NCBI GenBank assembly: GCA_963839165.1
Contig: CAWIUG010000036.1
Location: 1-64,000, forward strand
Source: DATFVA01 sp963839165
GTDB taxonomy: Bacteria; Bacteroidota; Ignavibacteria; Ignavibacteriales; Ignavibacteriaceae
Length of the DNA: 64,000 nucleotides
Reading direction: 5' to 3'
Shown: positions 19,340-28,253 of the stretch, one piece after another
Layout: each line of letters begins with the position of its first letter
Numbering within the stretch: position 1 is the first letter of the stretch
Position numbers and translations under genes: made by a program
Notes under the pieces: model-generated
The model's input: the letters and a program-made list of their open reading frames with translations, nothing else
Told to the model about the DNA's origin: nothing
Database searches by the model: none

Positions 19340-20808
19340 TGATTCAAATACTTATCAGCCACTTCCCTATCGGAAAAATGTCTTCTAACTCCTTTTATCT
19401 CCTGATATGTTTCGTGTCCTTTGCCAGCAATTAAAATAACAGCATCGGGTTCACTCTGATCTATGGCAGTTCTTATTGCCTCTTCCCTGTCCTCAATTAT
19501 CACATAATTCGGATTTTCAATTCCCGCTTCAATCTCTTTTATAATGTCTAATGGATCTTCATTTCTTGGGTTGTCAGAGGTAATAAAAACCTTGCTACTT
19601 AGTTCTGAGGCAATCCTGCCCATCACCGGCCTTTTTGTTTTATCCCTGTTGCCGCCGCATCCGAATACTGTGTATATGGGATGCTTACCTTCGGTGATAT
19701 TTCCGATTGCCGATAAAGTCTTTTCGAGACTATCGGCATTATGCGAATAATCAATAATAACTTTCTTTTCACCCCTGCCTGTTAACTCGAATCTTCCCGG
19801 AACCTGGGGAGTTTCTTTTATCCCTCTTATAGCCGTCTCCGGATCTATTCCTAATAAAGTAGTAACAGCAAAAGCAAAAGACGCGTTATAGGCATTAAAT
19901 TCCCCAACCAGCGGTGTAGTTACCGCATAGTTTTTATTGTCGGTTTCAATCGTGAAATAAGTACCTCTGAGATCGTAGGATATGCTTTTTATATTAAAGT
20001 CCGCACCCGGCATCTTACCTAGTGAATATAGAGGAGCCACTCTATTTTCGATGATTTTTTGGGAAGATTTATCATCAACATTGTAGACACCGAATGCAGA
20101 CAAACTCAGGTTATCAAAAAGTATTTTTTTAGCTGATAAATAATTTTCAAAATTCTGATGAAAATCGAGGTGATCTGAGGAAATATTAGTGAACAGAGCA
20201 GCGGCAAAATTGAGACCAAAAACACGTTTTAGTGCAAGTGCATGAGAAGATACTTCCATTACAACGTAATTACACCCGCTGTTGTACATCTCAAGCAGAA
20301 GTTCATTAAGATCATTCGATTCAGGCGTCGTAAGCGAAGACTCTATTTTCCTATCTCCTATATAATTTGATATCGTGCCTATTAGTCCGGTTTTATTTCC
20401 GGCACCTTCCAGTATGCTCTTTATTATAAATGAAGTAGTTGTTTTTCCTTTTGTTCCTGTAATTCCAATCAGTTTAATTTTTTCAGAGACATCTTTATAA
20501 AATCCTTTTGATAATTCAGCAAGCGCCTGCCTTGAATCTTTCACGAGAATTTTTGCCGAACCTGTATGCAGAAAAATCTCATCCGGCACAGCATCATTAA
20601 CTTCAAGAACTACAGCAAGGGCTCCTTTGTTAAGGGCATCTGTTATAAACCTGTGTCCATCGACAGTAAACCCTTTAACGGCAACAAATACAGAACCTTT
20701 ATCAACCTTGCGTGAATCATAAACTATCCCTGCAACATCTTTCCGCTGAACATTTCCTACAACCTGGATAACATTTACCCTATTTATTAATTCAGTAAGC
20801 TCCATCAA
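19336..20808 (-). CDS. murE: UDP-N-acetylmuramoyl-tripeptide synthetase MurE (meso-diaminopimelate type)
   Basis: Adds the third stem residue. P-loop GITGTKGKTTTS (115-126), substrate motif TTPESNDL, catalytic-domain IDYSHNADS and the amino-acid specificity motif DNPR at about 412-415. DNPR is known to mark meso-DAP-adding MurE enzymes rather than lysine-adding ones, so the peptidoglycan is predicted to be DAP type. 490 residues. The start is at 20808, or 3 bases later at a second Met; it overlaps ftsI by 4 bases. Confidence 0.97.
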   Translation of the reverse strand: MMELTELINRVNVIQVVGNVQRKDVAGIVYDSRKVDKGSVFVAVKGFTVDGHRFITDALNKGALAVVLEVNDAVPDEIFLHTGSAKILVKDSRQALAELSKGFYKDVSEKIKLIGITGTKGKTTTSFIIKSILEGAGNKTGLIGTISNYIGDRKIESSLTTPESNDLNELLLEMYNSGCNYVVMEVSSHALALKRVFGLNFAAALFTNISSDHLDFHQNFENYLSAKKILFDNLSLSAFGVYNVDDKSSQKIIENRVAPLYSLGKMPGADFNIKSISYDLRGTYFTIETDNKNYAVTTPLVGEFNAYNASFAFAVTTLLGIDPETAIRGIKETPQVPGRFELTGRGEKKVIIDYSHNADSLEKTLSAIGNITEGKHPIYTVFGCGGNRDKTKRPVMGRIASELSSKVFITSDNPRNEDPLDIIKEIEAGIENPNYVIIEDREEAIRTAIDQSEPDAVILIAGKGHETYQEIKGVRRHFSDREVADKYLNQ

Positions 20809-22805
20809 TAAACAGAAGGACCGTTAACTGATATCTCTTTGCATTCCAGCCTGCAAAGCTGTCCCTTTTTTATACCGGAACCCGGAGGCAGACTCTGAGA
20901 AACCACCATCCCGGTTCCATTCATTACATACCGTACTCCCAGTCGCGATAAAATTGTAATAGCATCCTTAATATGATAATTGCTAAGGTCAGGCATAATT
21001 TTCTTTTCAAGGCATACAGAAATCAATTCCGGGTCAGGTGAATGATATGCTGCGTTAGTATACACAACATCCTCATCCTGTGAATTGCTTACCCCGGCAA
21101 CTTTAATATCCTGGTTGATCTTTTCGTTTTCCAATGGTCTGATTATCCCCGGATCACGCTCAATGATTCTCTGCACTACTTTCCTGAATACAGGCGCTGC
21201 TGCAAGACCGCCGTACCTGCCTACTTTAGGTGAATTCAAAAGTATCAGGCAGACAATCCTAGGACTTTCAGCCGGAAAGAATCCGATGAACGAAGAATTA
21301 TAACTTGCTTTCGAGTAGCTGCCGTCTATCAGACGCTGTGAGGTTCCTGTTTTTCCTCCGATTGACACACCATCGATCTTAGCATTTTTACCGGTACCAT
21401 TTTCAACCACTCCTGTAAGCAGCTTCCTCATCCTGAGAGAGGTGGATTCTGAAATTACTCTTCTTACTTCACGGGGAGTGTTCTTTACGATAGTATTTCC
21501 ATCCCTGCTTACTTCCTTCAATAGTATCCTTGGTTCATACAGTATACCTCCGTTCACTACTGCGCAGTACCCTGTAATGAGCTGAAGAGGTGTAACCGCT
21601 ATCTCATAACCGAACGACATAAATGTTTTGGTAAGGCTCCCCCAGGCATCGGGTTTTTTAAGGGTGCCTTTTACTTCACCGGGCAGAGATATCGAAGTGA
21701 AATTTCCGAATCCGAACCCGCGTGCATATTTATAAAATGATTCATCGTCGAGCCGTTGTACAAGCTTTGATATACCGATGTTGCTCGACTGTTCAATAAT
21801 TCCTCTAACCGAAAGGTAAGCGTGTTCATGCGTATCGCTTATGTATACCGATTTTACTTTGTACCTGCCGTTCTCAACAAAAACAGTTTCGTCTTCTTTG
21901 CAAAGGTTCTGATCGAGTAATGACGCGAGTGTGAATGTTTTAAATGTAGAACCTGGCTCATAGGTGTCTGTTATTGCCCTGTTCCTTCTCTGGTCGTCCG
22001 AATAATCCCAGTAATTATTGGGATCAAAGTCCTGGTTATTTGCCAGTGCCAGTATCTCTCCTGTATTTGGATTCATGATGATACCCACGCCTGAGGCGGC
22101 CTCAAATTCATTCACGCCCGCAGCAAGTTCATCTTCCAGGATCGACTGATAAGCTTTATCAATTGTGAGATAAATATTAAGACCCGGAACAGCTGGTTTT
22201 GTCTGTTCTTCTTCAACCGTAATCATATCACCGATAGCATCTCTCTCAACTATCATTGCACCGTCTTCACCGGCCAGAATATCATCAAAAGTTTTGGCTA
22301 TACCGCTTACACCGCTGTAATTGTTATTCACATACCCGAGGATATGAGCAGCAAGATCTTTATAGTAATAAACCCGCGAAGGGTCGTCAACAGAAAAAAC
22401 TGAAGGCATCCTGACACTTTTCAGTAGAATAGCCTTTTCTCCGGAGACCTTCTTTTCAAGGCAGACATTCCTTCCTTTTGCCTTCATCAGGTTAAGGTAA
22501 TGTGTTTTAGATTTCCCGAATACTGAAGCAAACTTTTCGGCAATTTTAATCTTATCGGCCGCAGAGGTCATTCGCATGTCAGCAAAGAAGCTGATGTCAT
22601 CCCTATTATATACCAGGAGAGAATTATTCCTGTCGTAAATTAGTCCCCGTTCGGCTTTAATCTTATCTACTGAAGTCTGCTGCCTCTCCGCATAATACCT
22701 TAGCTCTTCACTTTTTACTATCTGGATATCAACCAGTTTGATTATCAGTATTACAAAACTGATAAAAGCAAAAAGGACTATAAGCAGCAATCTTCGGTTA
22801 ATCAT
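20805..22805 (-). CDS. ftsI: Septal penicillin-binding protein FtsI (class B PBP) with a C-terminal PASTA domain
   Basis: Transpeptidase that cross-links septal peptidoglycan. One N-terminal TM helix (7-28), a dimerisation domain with the class B motif AERGLIYDRN (51-60), then the penicillin-binding active-site motifs SxxK = STFK (Ser286), SxN = SSN (340-342) and KTG (485-487). Residues about 608-660 (MPDLSNYHIKDAITIL to PGSGIKKGQ) form a single PASTA domain, a feature of some class B PBPs that bind peptidoglycan or muropeptides. 666 residues in all. It overlaps the ftsL-like gene by 8 bases and murE by 4. Partner of FtsW in the same operon. Confidence 0.96.
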   Translation of the reverse strand: MINRRLLLIVLFAFISFVILIIKLVDIQIVKSEELRYYAERQQTSVDKIKAERGLIYDRNNSLLVYNRDDISFFADMRMTSAADKIKIAEKFASVFGKSKTHYLNLMKAKGRNVCLEKKVSGEKAILLKSVRMPSVFSVDDPSRVYYYKDLAAHILGYVNNNYSGVSGIAKTFDDILAGEDGAMIVERDAIGDMITVEEEQTKPAVPGLNIYLTIDKAYQSILEDELAAGVNEFEAASGVGIIMNPNTGEILALANNQDFDPNNYWDYSDDQRRNRAITDTYEPGSTFKTFTLASLLDQNLCKEDETVFVENGRYKVKSVYISDTHEHAYLSVRGIIEQSSNIGISKLVQRLDDESFYKYARGFGFGNFTSISLPGEVKGTLKKPDAWGSLTKTFMSFGYEIAVTPLQLITGYCAVVNGGILYEPRILLKEVSRDGNTIVKNTPREVRRVISESTSLRMRKLLTGVVENGTGKNAKIDGVSIGGKTGTSQRLIDGSYSKASYNSSFIGFFPAESPRIVCLILLNSPKVGRYGGLAAAPVFRKVVQRIIERDPGIIRPLENEKINQDIKVAGVSNSQDEDVVYTNAAYHSPDPELISVCLEKKIMPDLSNYHIKDAITILSRLGVRYVMNGTGMVVSQSLPPGSGIKKGQLCRLECKEISVNGPSVY

Positions 22806-23127
22806 ACTTTTCTTTTAACTGATTTTCAATTTGTTCAATTTGTTCCTTATCAACCTTAACTTTCAAGACCGGCGGGCCTCCTCTAATCATTCCGAGTTCT
22901 TTTTCCGCGATCTCAGTTATTCTTTCTTCCGAGGACAGAAACTGATGTTTAACTGTAAGGTTAACCTGCCAGTTGCTTTTCAGATCCAGTTGTTTTTCCG
23001 CGAGTATTTTGTCTTTGGTAAGCTCTTCACATTTCAACTTTATACCGACATAAAAAAGTACCAGTACTATAAAGGAAGTAAAGAGAAGAATACTAAATAA
23101 GAGGAATGGTTTTGAACCTTTCTTCAT
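22798..23127 (-). CDS. ftsL: FtsL-like bitopic divisome protein
   Basis: 109 residues: a basic N-terminus, one TM helix (about 9-29, LLFSILLFTSFIVLVLFYVGI) and a coiled-coil C-terminal part with a GMIRGGPPVLKV ending. Sequence alone is weak, but it sits between rsmH and ftsI, exactly where FtsL is encoded in dcw clusters, and has the FtsL size and topology. It probably forms the FtsQLB complex that regulates FtsWI. It overlaps rsmH by 4 bases and ftsI by 8. Confidence 0.82.
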   Translation of the reverse strand: MKKGSKPFLLFSILLFTSFIVLVLFYVGIKLKCEELTKDKILAEKQLDLKSNWQVNLTVKHQFLSSEERITEIAEKELGMIRGGPPVLKVKVDKEQIEQIENQLKEKYD

Positions 23128-24047
23128 ACTCTCTCCGCTGCTCTGAGCTTTGCGCTCCTTGCCCTGGGATTTAATGAAGTTTCTTCTAATGAAGCTGTAA
23201 CAGGTTTCCGGGTAAGTATCTTCAGCCTCCTTTCCTTATCGCACTGGCAGACAGGATATTCTTTTGGACAAATGCAATCAAGGTTTTCATATTTAAAGGT
23301 TTCCTTAACAATTCTATCTTCAAGTGAATGATAAGAAATAACCACAATCCGTCCGCCTTTATTCAACAGGTTAACAGATTTATCCAGAAAGGTCTTAAGC
23401 ACTCCCAGTTCGTCATTTACATATATTCTCAGCGACTGGAAAATTCTTGATAATGTTTTATTCTGATTCTTAAACGGAATCACTCCTTTAATTATTTCCG
23501 TAAGCTGGGATGTAGTTTCAATACTTTGTTCAATCCTTCGCCGGCCAATCTCCCTTGCGATCCTTCTGGAAAGTCTTTCTTCTCCGTAATTGAAGAATAT
23601 ATCTGCAAGATCCTCTTCAGAAAATGAATTTATTATATCGGCTGCGCTGACAACTTTGGACTTATCCATCCTCAGATCCAGTTTCGCTTCCTCTCTGTAA
23701 GTAAATCCCGAGGAGGGATTGTCGAGTTGAAACGAGGAAACTCCAAGATCTGCAAAAATTCCGTCAAAGAACCCGAAAGATTCTATCTTCGCGATTACAT
23801 CTATTTCAGTAAAATTAAAATTATAAATTCTTGCCCGGTCATCTTTTGAAAATTTATCCTTTGAAAAGCTGAAGGCATCCTTATCTACATCTGCAGCAGC
23901 AACAACCGCATCCTTATTCAGAATATTTAAGAACGCTTCAGTATGTCCGCCGAATCCCAGAGTCGCATCAAAATACTTTCCTGATTTGTCCGTTATCAGG
24001 TACTCAATACTTTCATTCAATAAAACAGGCGTGTGATGAGTTTTCAT
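23124..24047 (-). CDS. rsmH: 16S rRNA (cytosine-1402-N4) methyltransferase RsmH
   Basis: SAM-dependent enzyme that methylates N4 of C1402 in the decoding centre of 16S rRNA. HTPVLLNESIEYL at the N-terminus, the SAM-binding ATLGFGGHTEAFL, DLGVSSFQLDNPSSGFTY and the C-terminal VISYHSLEDRIVK are signatures of the family (formerly MraW). 307 residues, typical. It starts 2 bases after mraZ and overlaps the ftsL-like gene by 4. Confidence 0.97.
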   Translation of the reverse strand: MKTHHTPVLLNESIEYLITDKSGKYFDATLGFGGHTEAFLNILNKDAVVAAADVDKDAFSFSKDKFSKDDRARIYNFNFTEIDVIAKIESFGFFDGIFADLGVSSFQLDNPSSGFTYREEAKLDLRMDKSKVVSAADIINSFSEEDLADIFFNYGEERLSRRIAREIGRRRIEQSIETTSQLTEIIKGVIPFKNQNKTLSRIFQSLRIYVNDELGVLKTFLDKSVNLLNKGGRIVVISYHSLEDRIVKETFKYENLDCICPKEYPVCQCDKERRLKILTRKPVTASLEETSLNPRARSAKLRAAERV

Positions 24048-24049
24048 CT

Positions 24050-24484
24050 TTACGCCATTACTTTTGCGGCAATCTCTTCATAAGTTTCAGAAGACTGTTT
24101 CAGATACACATTATAAGTATCAGGATTCCATAATTCAATCTTCTTAAGTGCACCTAAAACCAGAACTTCTTTTTCAATATTTGCGTATTCTAATAATTTC
24201 GGCGGAATTAAAATCCGTGATTGTGAATCGAGTGTGTCTTCCACAGCATGCTGTAATATCAATCTGATAAACTTTGCTTCCTGCGGATTGAAAGGATTGA
24301 GGCCGATTAGTCTTTGTTCAAATAGCTGCCATTGGTCCATTGGATAAACATCGATACAGGGAACCGTTCCCTGTGTCATTACAAAGGTATCGTTAGCCTC
24401 GGGAGAGAGCTGACGCCTTAATTTAGCGGGTATACTTAACCTTCCTTTGGAATCTACGGAGTATGTATATTGTCCTCTGAACAA
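24050..24484 (-). CDS. mraZ: Transcriptional regulator MraZ
   Basis: DNA-binding regulator at the head of the dcw operon, with two SpoVT/AbrB-like repeats (YSVDSKGRLSIPAKLR near residue 8 and DTLDSQSRILIPPKLL near residue 80). I place the start at the TTG at 24484, giving MFRGQYTYSVDSKGRL as in most MraZ proteins. An AGAGG ribosome-binding site sits 9 bases upstream of it. The alternative TTG at 24493 would touch that site, and an in-frame stop lies just before it. 144 residues. MraZ in other bacteria represses its own operon by binding TGGGN repeats, and such repeats lie immediately upstream. Confidence 0.93.
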   Translation of the reverse strand: MFRGQYTYSVDSKGRLSIPAKLRRQLSPEANDTFVMTQGTVPCIDVYPMDQWQLFEQRLIGLNPFNPQEAKFIRLILQHAVEDTLDSQSRILIPPKLLEYANIEKEVLVLGALKKIELWNPDTYNVYLKQSSETYEEIAAKVMA

Positions 24485-24510
24485 ATCCTTCAACCTCTAT
24501 TGGTAAAATT

Positions 24511-24535
24511 CACCACAATTCCCCACAACTCCCCA
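24511..24535 (-). promoter_or_regulatory. MraZ operator: three TGGGN-type direct repeats
   Basis: On the minus strand the site reads TGGGG-AGTTG-TGGGG-AATTG-TGGTG: three five-base boxes at exactly ten-base spacing, the arrangement known for MraZ binding sites. It lies between the predicted promoter and the mraZ start, so binding would block initiation or early elongation. Confidence 0.85.
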
Positions 24536-24566
24536 AAATTAACATAATTTAATCTGGAAAGTCAAG
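24534..24566 (-). promoter_or_regulatory. Predicted promoter of the dcw operon
   Basis: On the minus strand CTTG (complement of 24563-24566) is followed 21 bases later by TAATTTTG (complement of 24534-24541), matching the Bacteroidota TAnnTTTG -7 box. A TTGACT sequence in the same place could serve as a conventional -35. The -7 box abuts the MraZ operator. Confidence 0.5.
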
Positions 24567-24786
24567 AATTTTTTTTCATTTTCACCACAAACAGTAAAAG
24601 AATTTTACCTTTACATGTTGATGTGTGCGAAATGAACCGGAATTGCTTAAAACTCCAGCCGAATGGTAAATAAGGTGTAAAGGATATTTGACCTGGACTA
24701 TAATTAAAAGGAAAAATAACATTAAGTTTACTGATGAAGAATTCTCAATAAATAATAACTAGCAGAATAAATGATAGGTAAAAATA

Positions 24787-26928
24787 ATGTTGGCAAAATC
24801 ATATTTTCTGATCATAGCATTGCTTGGAATCCTGATGGCAGGATGCAGCAATAACAATAGGGAGAACAAAGAAGTTCCGGCTTCGCGAAAAGACACTGTA
24901 ACGACCAATTTTTTTGGTACCGAAGTTTCGGACCCTTTCCGGTGGCTTGAAAACAATGATTCGCCTGAGGTAAAGCAATGGATTGCAGATCAGAATAAAT
25001 ATTCAGATAAAGTTCTTTCCGGATTTCCTGAAGGGAAGAAGATTGAAGAAAGAATACAGGAACTGGAAACTACTTCAGTTGAACAGTATAATCCGAAATT
25101 AATGAACGGTAAGTTGTACTTCATGCAGTCTACTCCGCCTCAGGCTCAGGCAGTTGTGGCTACAAAAAACTGGCCCGACGGAAATACAACCGTGCTTGTT
25201 GATCCCAATATTATGGAAAGCGGTACCGCAATAACCGATTTCTGGCCATCTCCTGATGGAAGTTATCTGGCTTATACAACCGCAGAGGGGGGCACAGAAG
25301 CCGCGACTATACATATAAAAGACATAAAATCCGGAAAAGTCCTTAACGATTCTTTAGTTAGTGCGGGAGGCGGCGCAACTCCTGCAGGTATGGCCTGGGA
25401 TGCTGATGCAAAAGGATTAACCTATGTTCGTCTGCCGATGCCCGGAACAGTACCTGATTCTATCTCTCAGTTTAATGCGGCTTTATATCATCATGTTCTG
25501 AACGAGCCTCAGGAAAATGACAAACTGGTTTTCGGAAAGGACCTTTCTAAAATAGCCGAGTATATATTCATTCCGTCTGACGATGGAAAGCAGGCTGCAA
25601 TGTTTGTTCATTTTGGTGACGGTGATCCTGACTATGTTTACATACGTCAGAGTACCGAGGAATGGAAGCAGGTGCTCGACACCAGCGCAGACGTAAGAGT
25701 TGCAGATGAGATGAATTCAGGAGCGGCCTGGGATGCCGATAATAATCTTCTCCTGGCTGCTTACGGTGATACTCCCCAAGGTAAAATTTTATCTATTTCT
25801 AAAGATGGTACATCAAAGGTTCTGGTTCCTCAGGGTGACTGGATTTACATTTCTGTGGCTGTCATTAAAAATGGTTTCCTTTTAACTAAAGTTAAAGGAC
25901 CGAATTGGAAAATAGATCAGTACGACAGGCAGGGTAAATTCGTCAAAACATTAGGACTCCCGGGTGATGGTATAGGAATTAATGCAGTTGCGTCTTCACC
26001 TAAATCTTCTACTGCATTGATCTCTTATTCAGGCTGGACGTTTCCCGAGAAATGGGATACATATAATGCTGATTCCGGTGAACTTAAAACCATATTCAAA
26101 GTAAATCCTGCGGCTGACTATTCAAAGGTTAAATACAGCGTAATAGAGGCAACATCGAAGGATGGTACAAAAATACCCATAACGATTGTAAGAATGGACA
26201 GTGTTACTCCAAACGGTCAGCGTCCCACTATTGTTTATGGATACGGTGGCTTTGGTATTACAGAGAAGCCGCACTTTGTAGGGCCTTATTTAGTATGGCT
26301 GGAAAACGGAGGAGTATTTGCCTATGCAAATATTCGCGGCGGCGGCGAATTCGGTGAAGGATGGCATGCTGCGGGTATGCTCGGTAAGAAACAGAATGTA
26401 TTTGATGATATGTACGCCGCAACCCAGGCAATGGTTATGAACAAATGGACGGACAAAGAACACCTTGGAATAATGGGCGGTTCTAACGGCGGTTTGCTTA
26501 TGGGTGCGCTTCTTACTCAGCATCCGGATGCTTTTAAAGCTGTGGTAAGTTTTGTAGGAATTTATGATATGGTAAGGAATGAATTATTTCCAAATGGACA
26601 ATATAATATTAGCGAATATGGTACATCTGCCAATCCGGAGAGTTTTGGCTGGCTGTATGCATACTCTCCTTATCATCATGTAAAACCAGATACCAAGTAT
26701 CCCGCTGTGCTGCTTGAGACGGGTATGAACGATCCCCGTGTTGCATCATGGCAGTCGAGGAAGTTCACCGCAGCTCTCCAGGATGCCAATACTTCGGATA
26801 ACCCTATAATACTGTTAACGAGAATGAACGAAGGTCACGGAGTTACATCTTCCTTTAGTCAGCGTATAGGTAATTACGCAGCTTCAATGACATTCTTCGC
26901 CCACGAACTGGGTTTAAATATGAAATAA
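24787..26928 (+). CDS. Prolyl oligopeptidase family lipoprotein (S9A)
   Basis: Serine peptidase that cleaves short peptides after proline. The N-terminus has a lipoprotein signal (LIIALLGILMAGC), so it is exported and lipid-anchored. A beta-propeller occupies about 60-440, opening with DPFRWLENNDSPEV, typical of S9A. The alpha/beta hydrolase domain has the nucleophile elbow GGSNGGL (Ser near residue 566), an NDPRV segment with the catalytic Asp and EGHGV with the catalytic His. FGITEKPHF and NIRGGGEFGEGWH are conserved S9A stretches. 713 residues, normal. It stands alone, divergent from mraZ, and likely feeds peptide utilisation. Confidence 0.93.
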   Translation: MLAKSYFLIIALLGILMAGCSNNNRENKEVPASRKDTVTTNFFGTEVSDPFRWLENNDSPEVKQWIADQNKYSDKVLSGFPEGKKIEERIQELETTSVEQYNPKLMNGKLYFMQSTPPQAQAVVATKNWPDGNTTVLVDPNIMESGTAITDFWPSPDGSYLAYTTAEGGTEAATIHIKDIKSGKVLNDSLVSAGGGATPAGMAWDADAKGLTYVRLPMPGTVPDSISQFNAALYHHVLNEPQENDKLVFGKDLSKIAEYIFIPSDDGKQAAMFVHFGDGDPDYVYIRQSTEEWKQVLDTSADVRVADEMNSGAAWDADNNLLLAAYGDTPQGKILSISKDGTSKVLVPQGDWIYISVAVIKNGFLLTKVKGPNWKIDQYDRQGKFVKTLGLPGDGIGINAVASSPKSSTALISYSGWTFPEKWDTYNADSGELKTIFKVNPAADYSKVKYSVIEATSKDGTKIPITIVRMDSVTPNGQRPTIVYGYGGFGITEKPHFVGPYLVWLENGGVFAYANIRGGGEFGEGWHAAGMLGKKQNVFDDMYAATQAMVMNKWTDKEHLGIMGGSNGGLLMGALLTQHPDAFKAVVSFVGIYDMVRNELFPNGQYNISEYGTSANPESFGWLYAYSPYHHVKPDTKYPAVLLETGMNDPRVASWQSRKFTAALQDANTSDNPIILLTRMNEGHGVTSSFSQRIGNYAASMTFFAHELGLNMK

Positions 26929-26946
26929 ATTCATCTTAATTAAGCG

Positions 26947-27903
26947 CTACCGGCTGCTGCCTGGTTGAATGGTTTTTTGTGTTAATATCCAGGCATTGCT
27001 GGTAGCAAGTATTTCCGCTGATTTTCCTTTGTATTTTTCGTTCAGTGGAAATTTATTTAGTTTCAGCAATCCCAGACTGCGGGGATCAATATTCGGTTTG
27101 TTTAATAGTATGCGGTGTCCTTCGGATTCAAATAATTTCAAAAAGTCATCGTGTCTTAATCGATTCATATACATATATCTGTTTCCTCCATACCTGTTCC
27201 ACTCACTGTCAGAATATTTAAGAAAATTTATCGGAGTTATATTCTTATCTGAGTGAGAAAAATGATCACTATAATCAATCAGATGAATGAAAAGCCCGGA
27301 CTCTGTAGTTATTCTATTCCCTTCAATAATAATTTTTCTGAGAATGTCTGGTTGAATATGTTCAAACACTGTATTTGAAGTATAAAAATCTATACATCTG
27401 TCATCTAATCCGGTATTTGCAGCATCGCCAGGAGCTATATATTTAATTCTGCATAATTTAAGGACTTCGGCTGTAACTCCATCTTTATAGTCCTTCAATG
27501 CTATAACTTCATCTAATCTTTCCTTTCTCAAATAAGGAAAAAGCAGGTTCTCAACTTCAGCCCTGTTTTGTGAAAAGTATTGAATTAGCTTCTGGACTAA
27601 TTCATCCTCTAAATAGGGATTCAAATCTATCGTAATTGTACCTTGCGCTCCCATCAACCAATAAACTATAGGCACCACCGGAACCCTTCCGGTACCGACT
27701 TCAAAGAACATCTTTGATGAAGGATCGATATTAAGTGATTTAATCAGCTTCCATGTTTCAAGTCCTGCTTTTAACCCCCTTACAGGATTTAGATTTTTTA
27801 AAGTACCAAACTTTCTTTGCAGACGATAGTATACCGAATAAGAAATATTAGACGGCAGTGCTGCAATGACATTCTGTATATATGCCTTCATCTTCCAATT
27901 CAT
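26947..27903 (-). CDS. SAM-dependent methyltransferase-like protein
   Basis: About 318 residues. MFFEVGTGRVPVVPIVYWL carries a glycine-rich motif I, followed by the acidic motif II strand TITIDLNPYLED. GLDDRCIDFYTSNTVFEHI (motif IV region, ending like 'VLEHI') and a later LFIHLIDY strand fit a class I methyltransferase of the Methyltransf_11/23 type. The C-terminus DPRSLGLLKLN..F is found in related proteins near polysaccharide genes (recollection, not checked). I use the ATG at 27903; a TTG at 27921 is also possible. Substrate unknown. It is convergent with the prolyl oligopeptidase and has no obvious operon partner. Confidence 0.65.
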   Translation of the reverse strand: MNWKMKAYIQNVIAALPSNISYSVYYRLQRKFGTLKNLNPVRGLKAGLETWKLIKSLNIDPSSKMFFEVGTGRVPVVPIVYWLMGAQGTITIDLNPYLEDELVQKLIQYFSQNRAEVENLLFPYLRKERLDEVIALKDYKDGVTAEVLKLCRIKYIAPGDAANTGLDDRCIDFYTSNTVFEHIQPDILRKIIIEGNRITTESGLFIHLIDYSDHFSHSDKNITPINFLKYSDSEWNRYGGNRYMYMNRLRHDDFLKLFESEGHRILLNKPNIDPRSLGLLKLNKFPLNEKYKGKSAEILATSNAWILTQKTIQPGSSR

Positions 27904-28005
27904 CTCAAATCCATAGGTCAATCATGTTTATTGAAAGTTAGATGTGAATGTTCATCGTAATCCAAAAGGGCAGTGTTAATGAAAAGAACCTTAAGTTTGA
28001 TTCAG

Positions 28006-28078
<73 letters not shown>

Positions 28079-28089
28079 TTTTAAAAATA

Positions 28090-28124
28090 AAAATGGCAAA
28101 TGCAAAATAACCATTTACCATTTT
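28090..28124 (-). terminator. Probable intrinsic terminator downstream of the small ribosomal protein gene
   Basis: Imperfect hairpin AAAATGGCAAATG / CATTTACCATTTT (one mismatch). On the minus strand it lies 25 bases after the stop of the 31-aa ribosomal protein and just ahead of the tRNA. Confidence 0.5.
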
Positions 28125-28148
28125 ATTATACAAGACGATACTGAGTAA

Positions 28149-28244
28149 TTATCTTAATTTCTTTTTATGACGATTCTTTCTCAGTCTTTTTTTCCTCTTG
28201 TGTGTAGCCATTTTATGGCGTTTACGTTTTCTTCCACAAGGCAT
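28149..28244 (-). CDS. AURKAIP1/COX24-type small ribosomal protein (31 aa)
   Basis: Minus-strand ATG at 28242-28244 to TAA at 28149-28151 encodes MPCGRKRKRHKMATHKRKKR followed by LRKNRHKKKLR, an extremely basic peptide. The KRKRHKMATHKRKKRLRKNRHK core matches the short AURKAIP1/COX24 domain proteins of Bacteroidota, which relate to mitochondrial mS38 and sit on the small ribosomal subunit. It lies 9 bases after the zinc-ribbon/TPR gene. It is easily missed because of its size. Confidence 0.85.
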   Translation of the reverse strand: MPCGRKRKRHKMATHKRKKRLRKNRHKKKLR

Positions 28245-28253
28245 TATTTGCTC

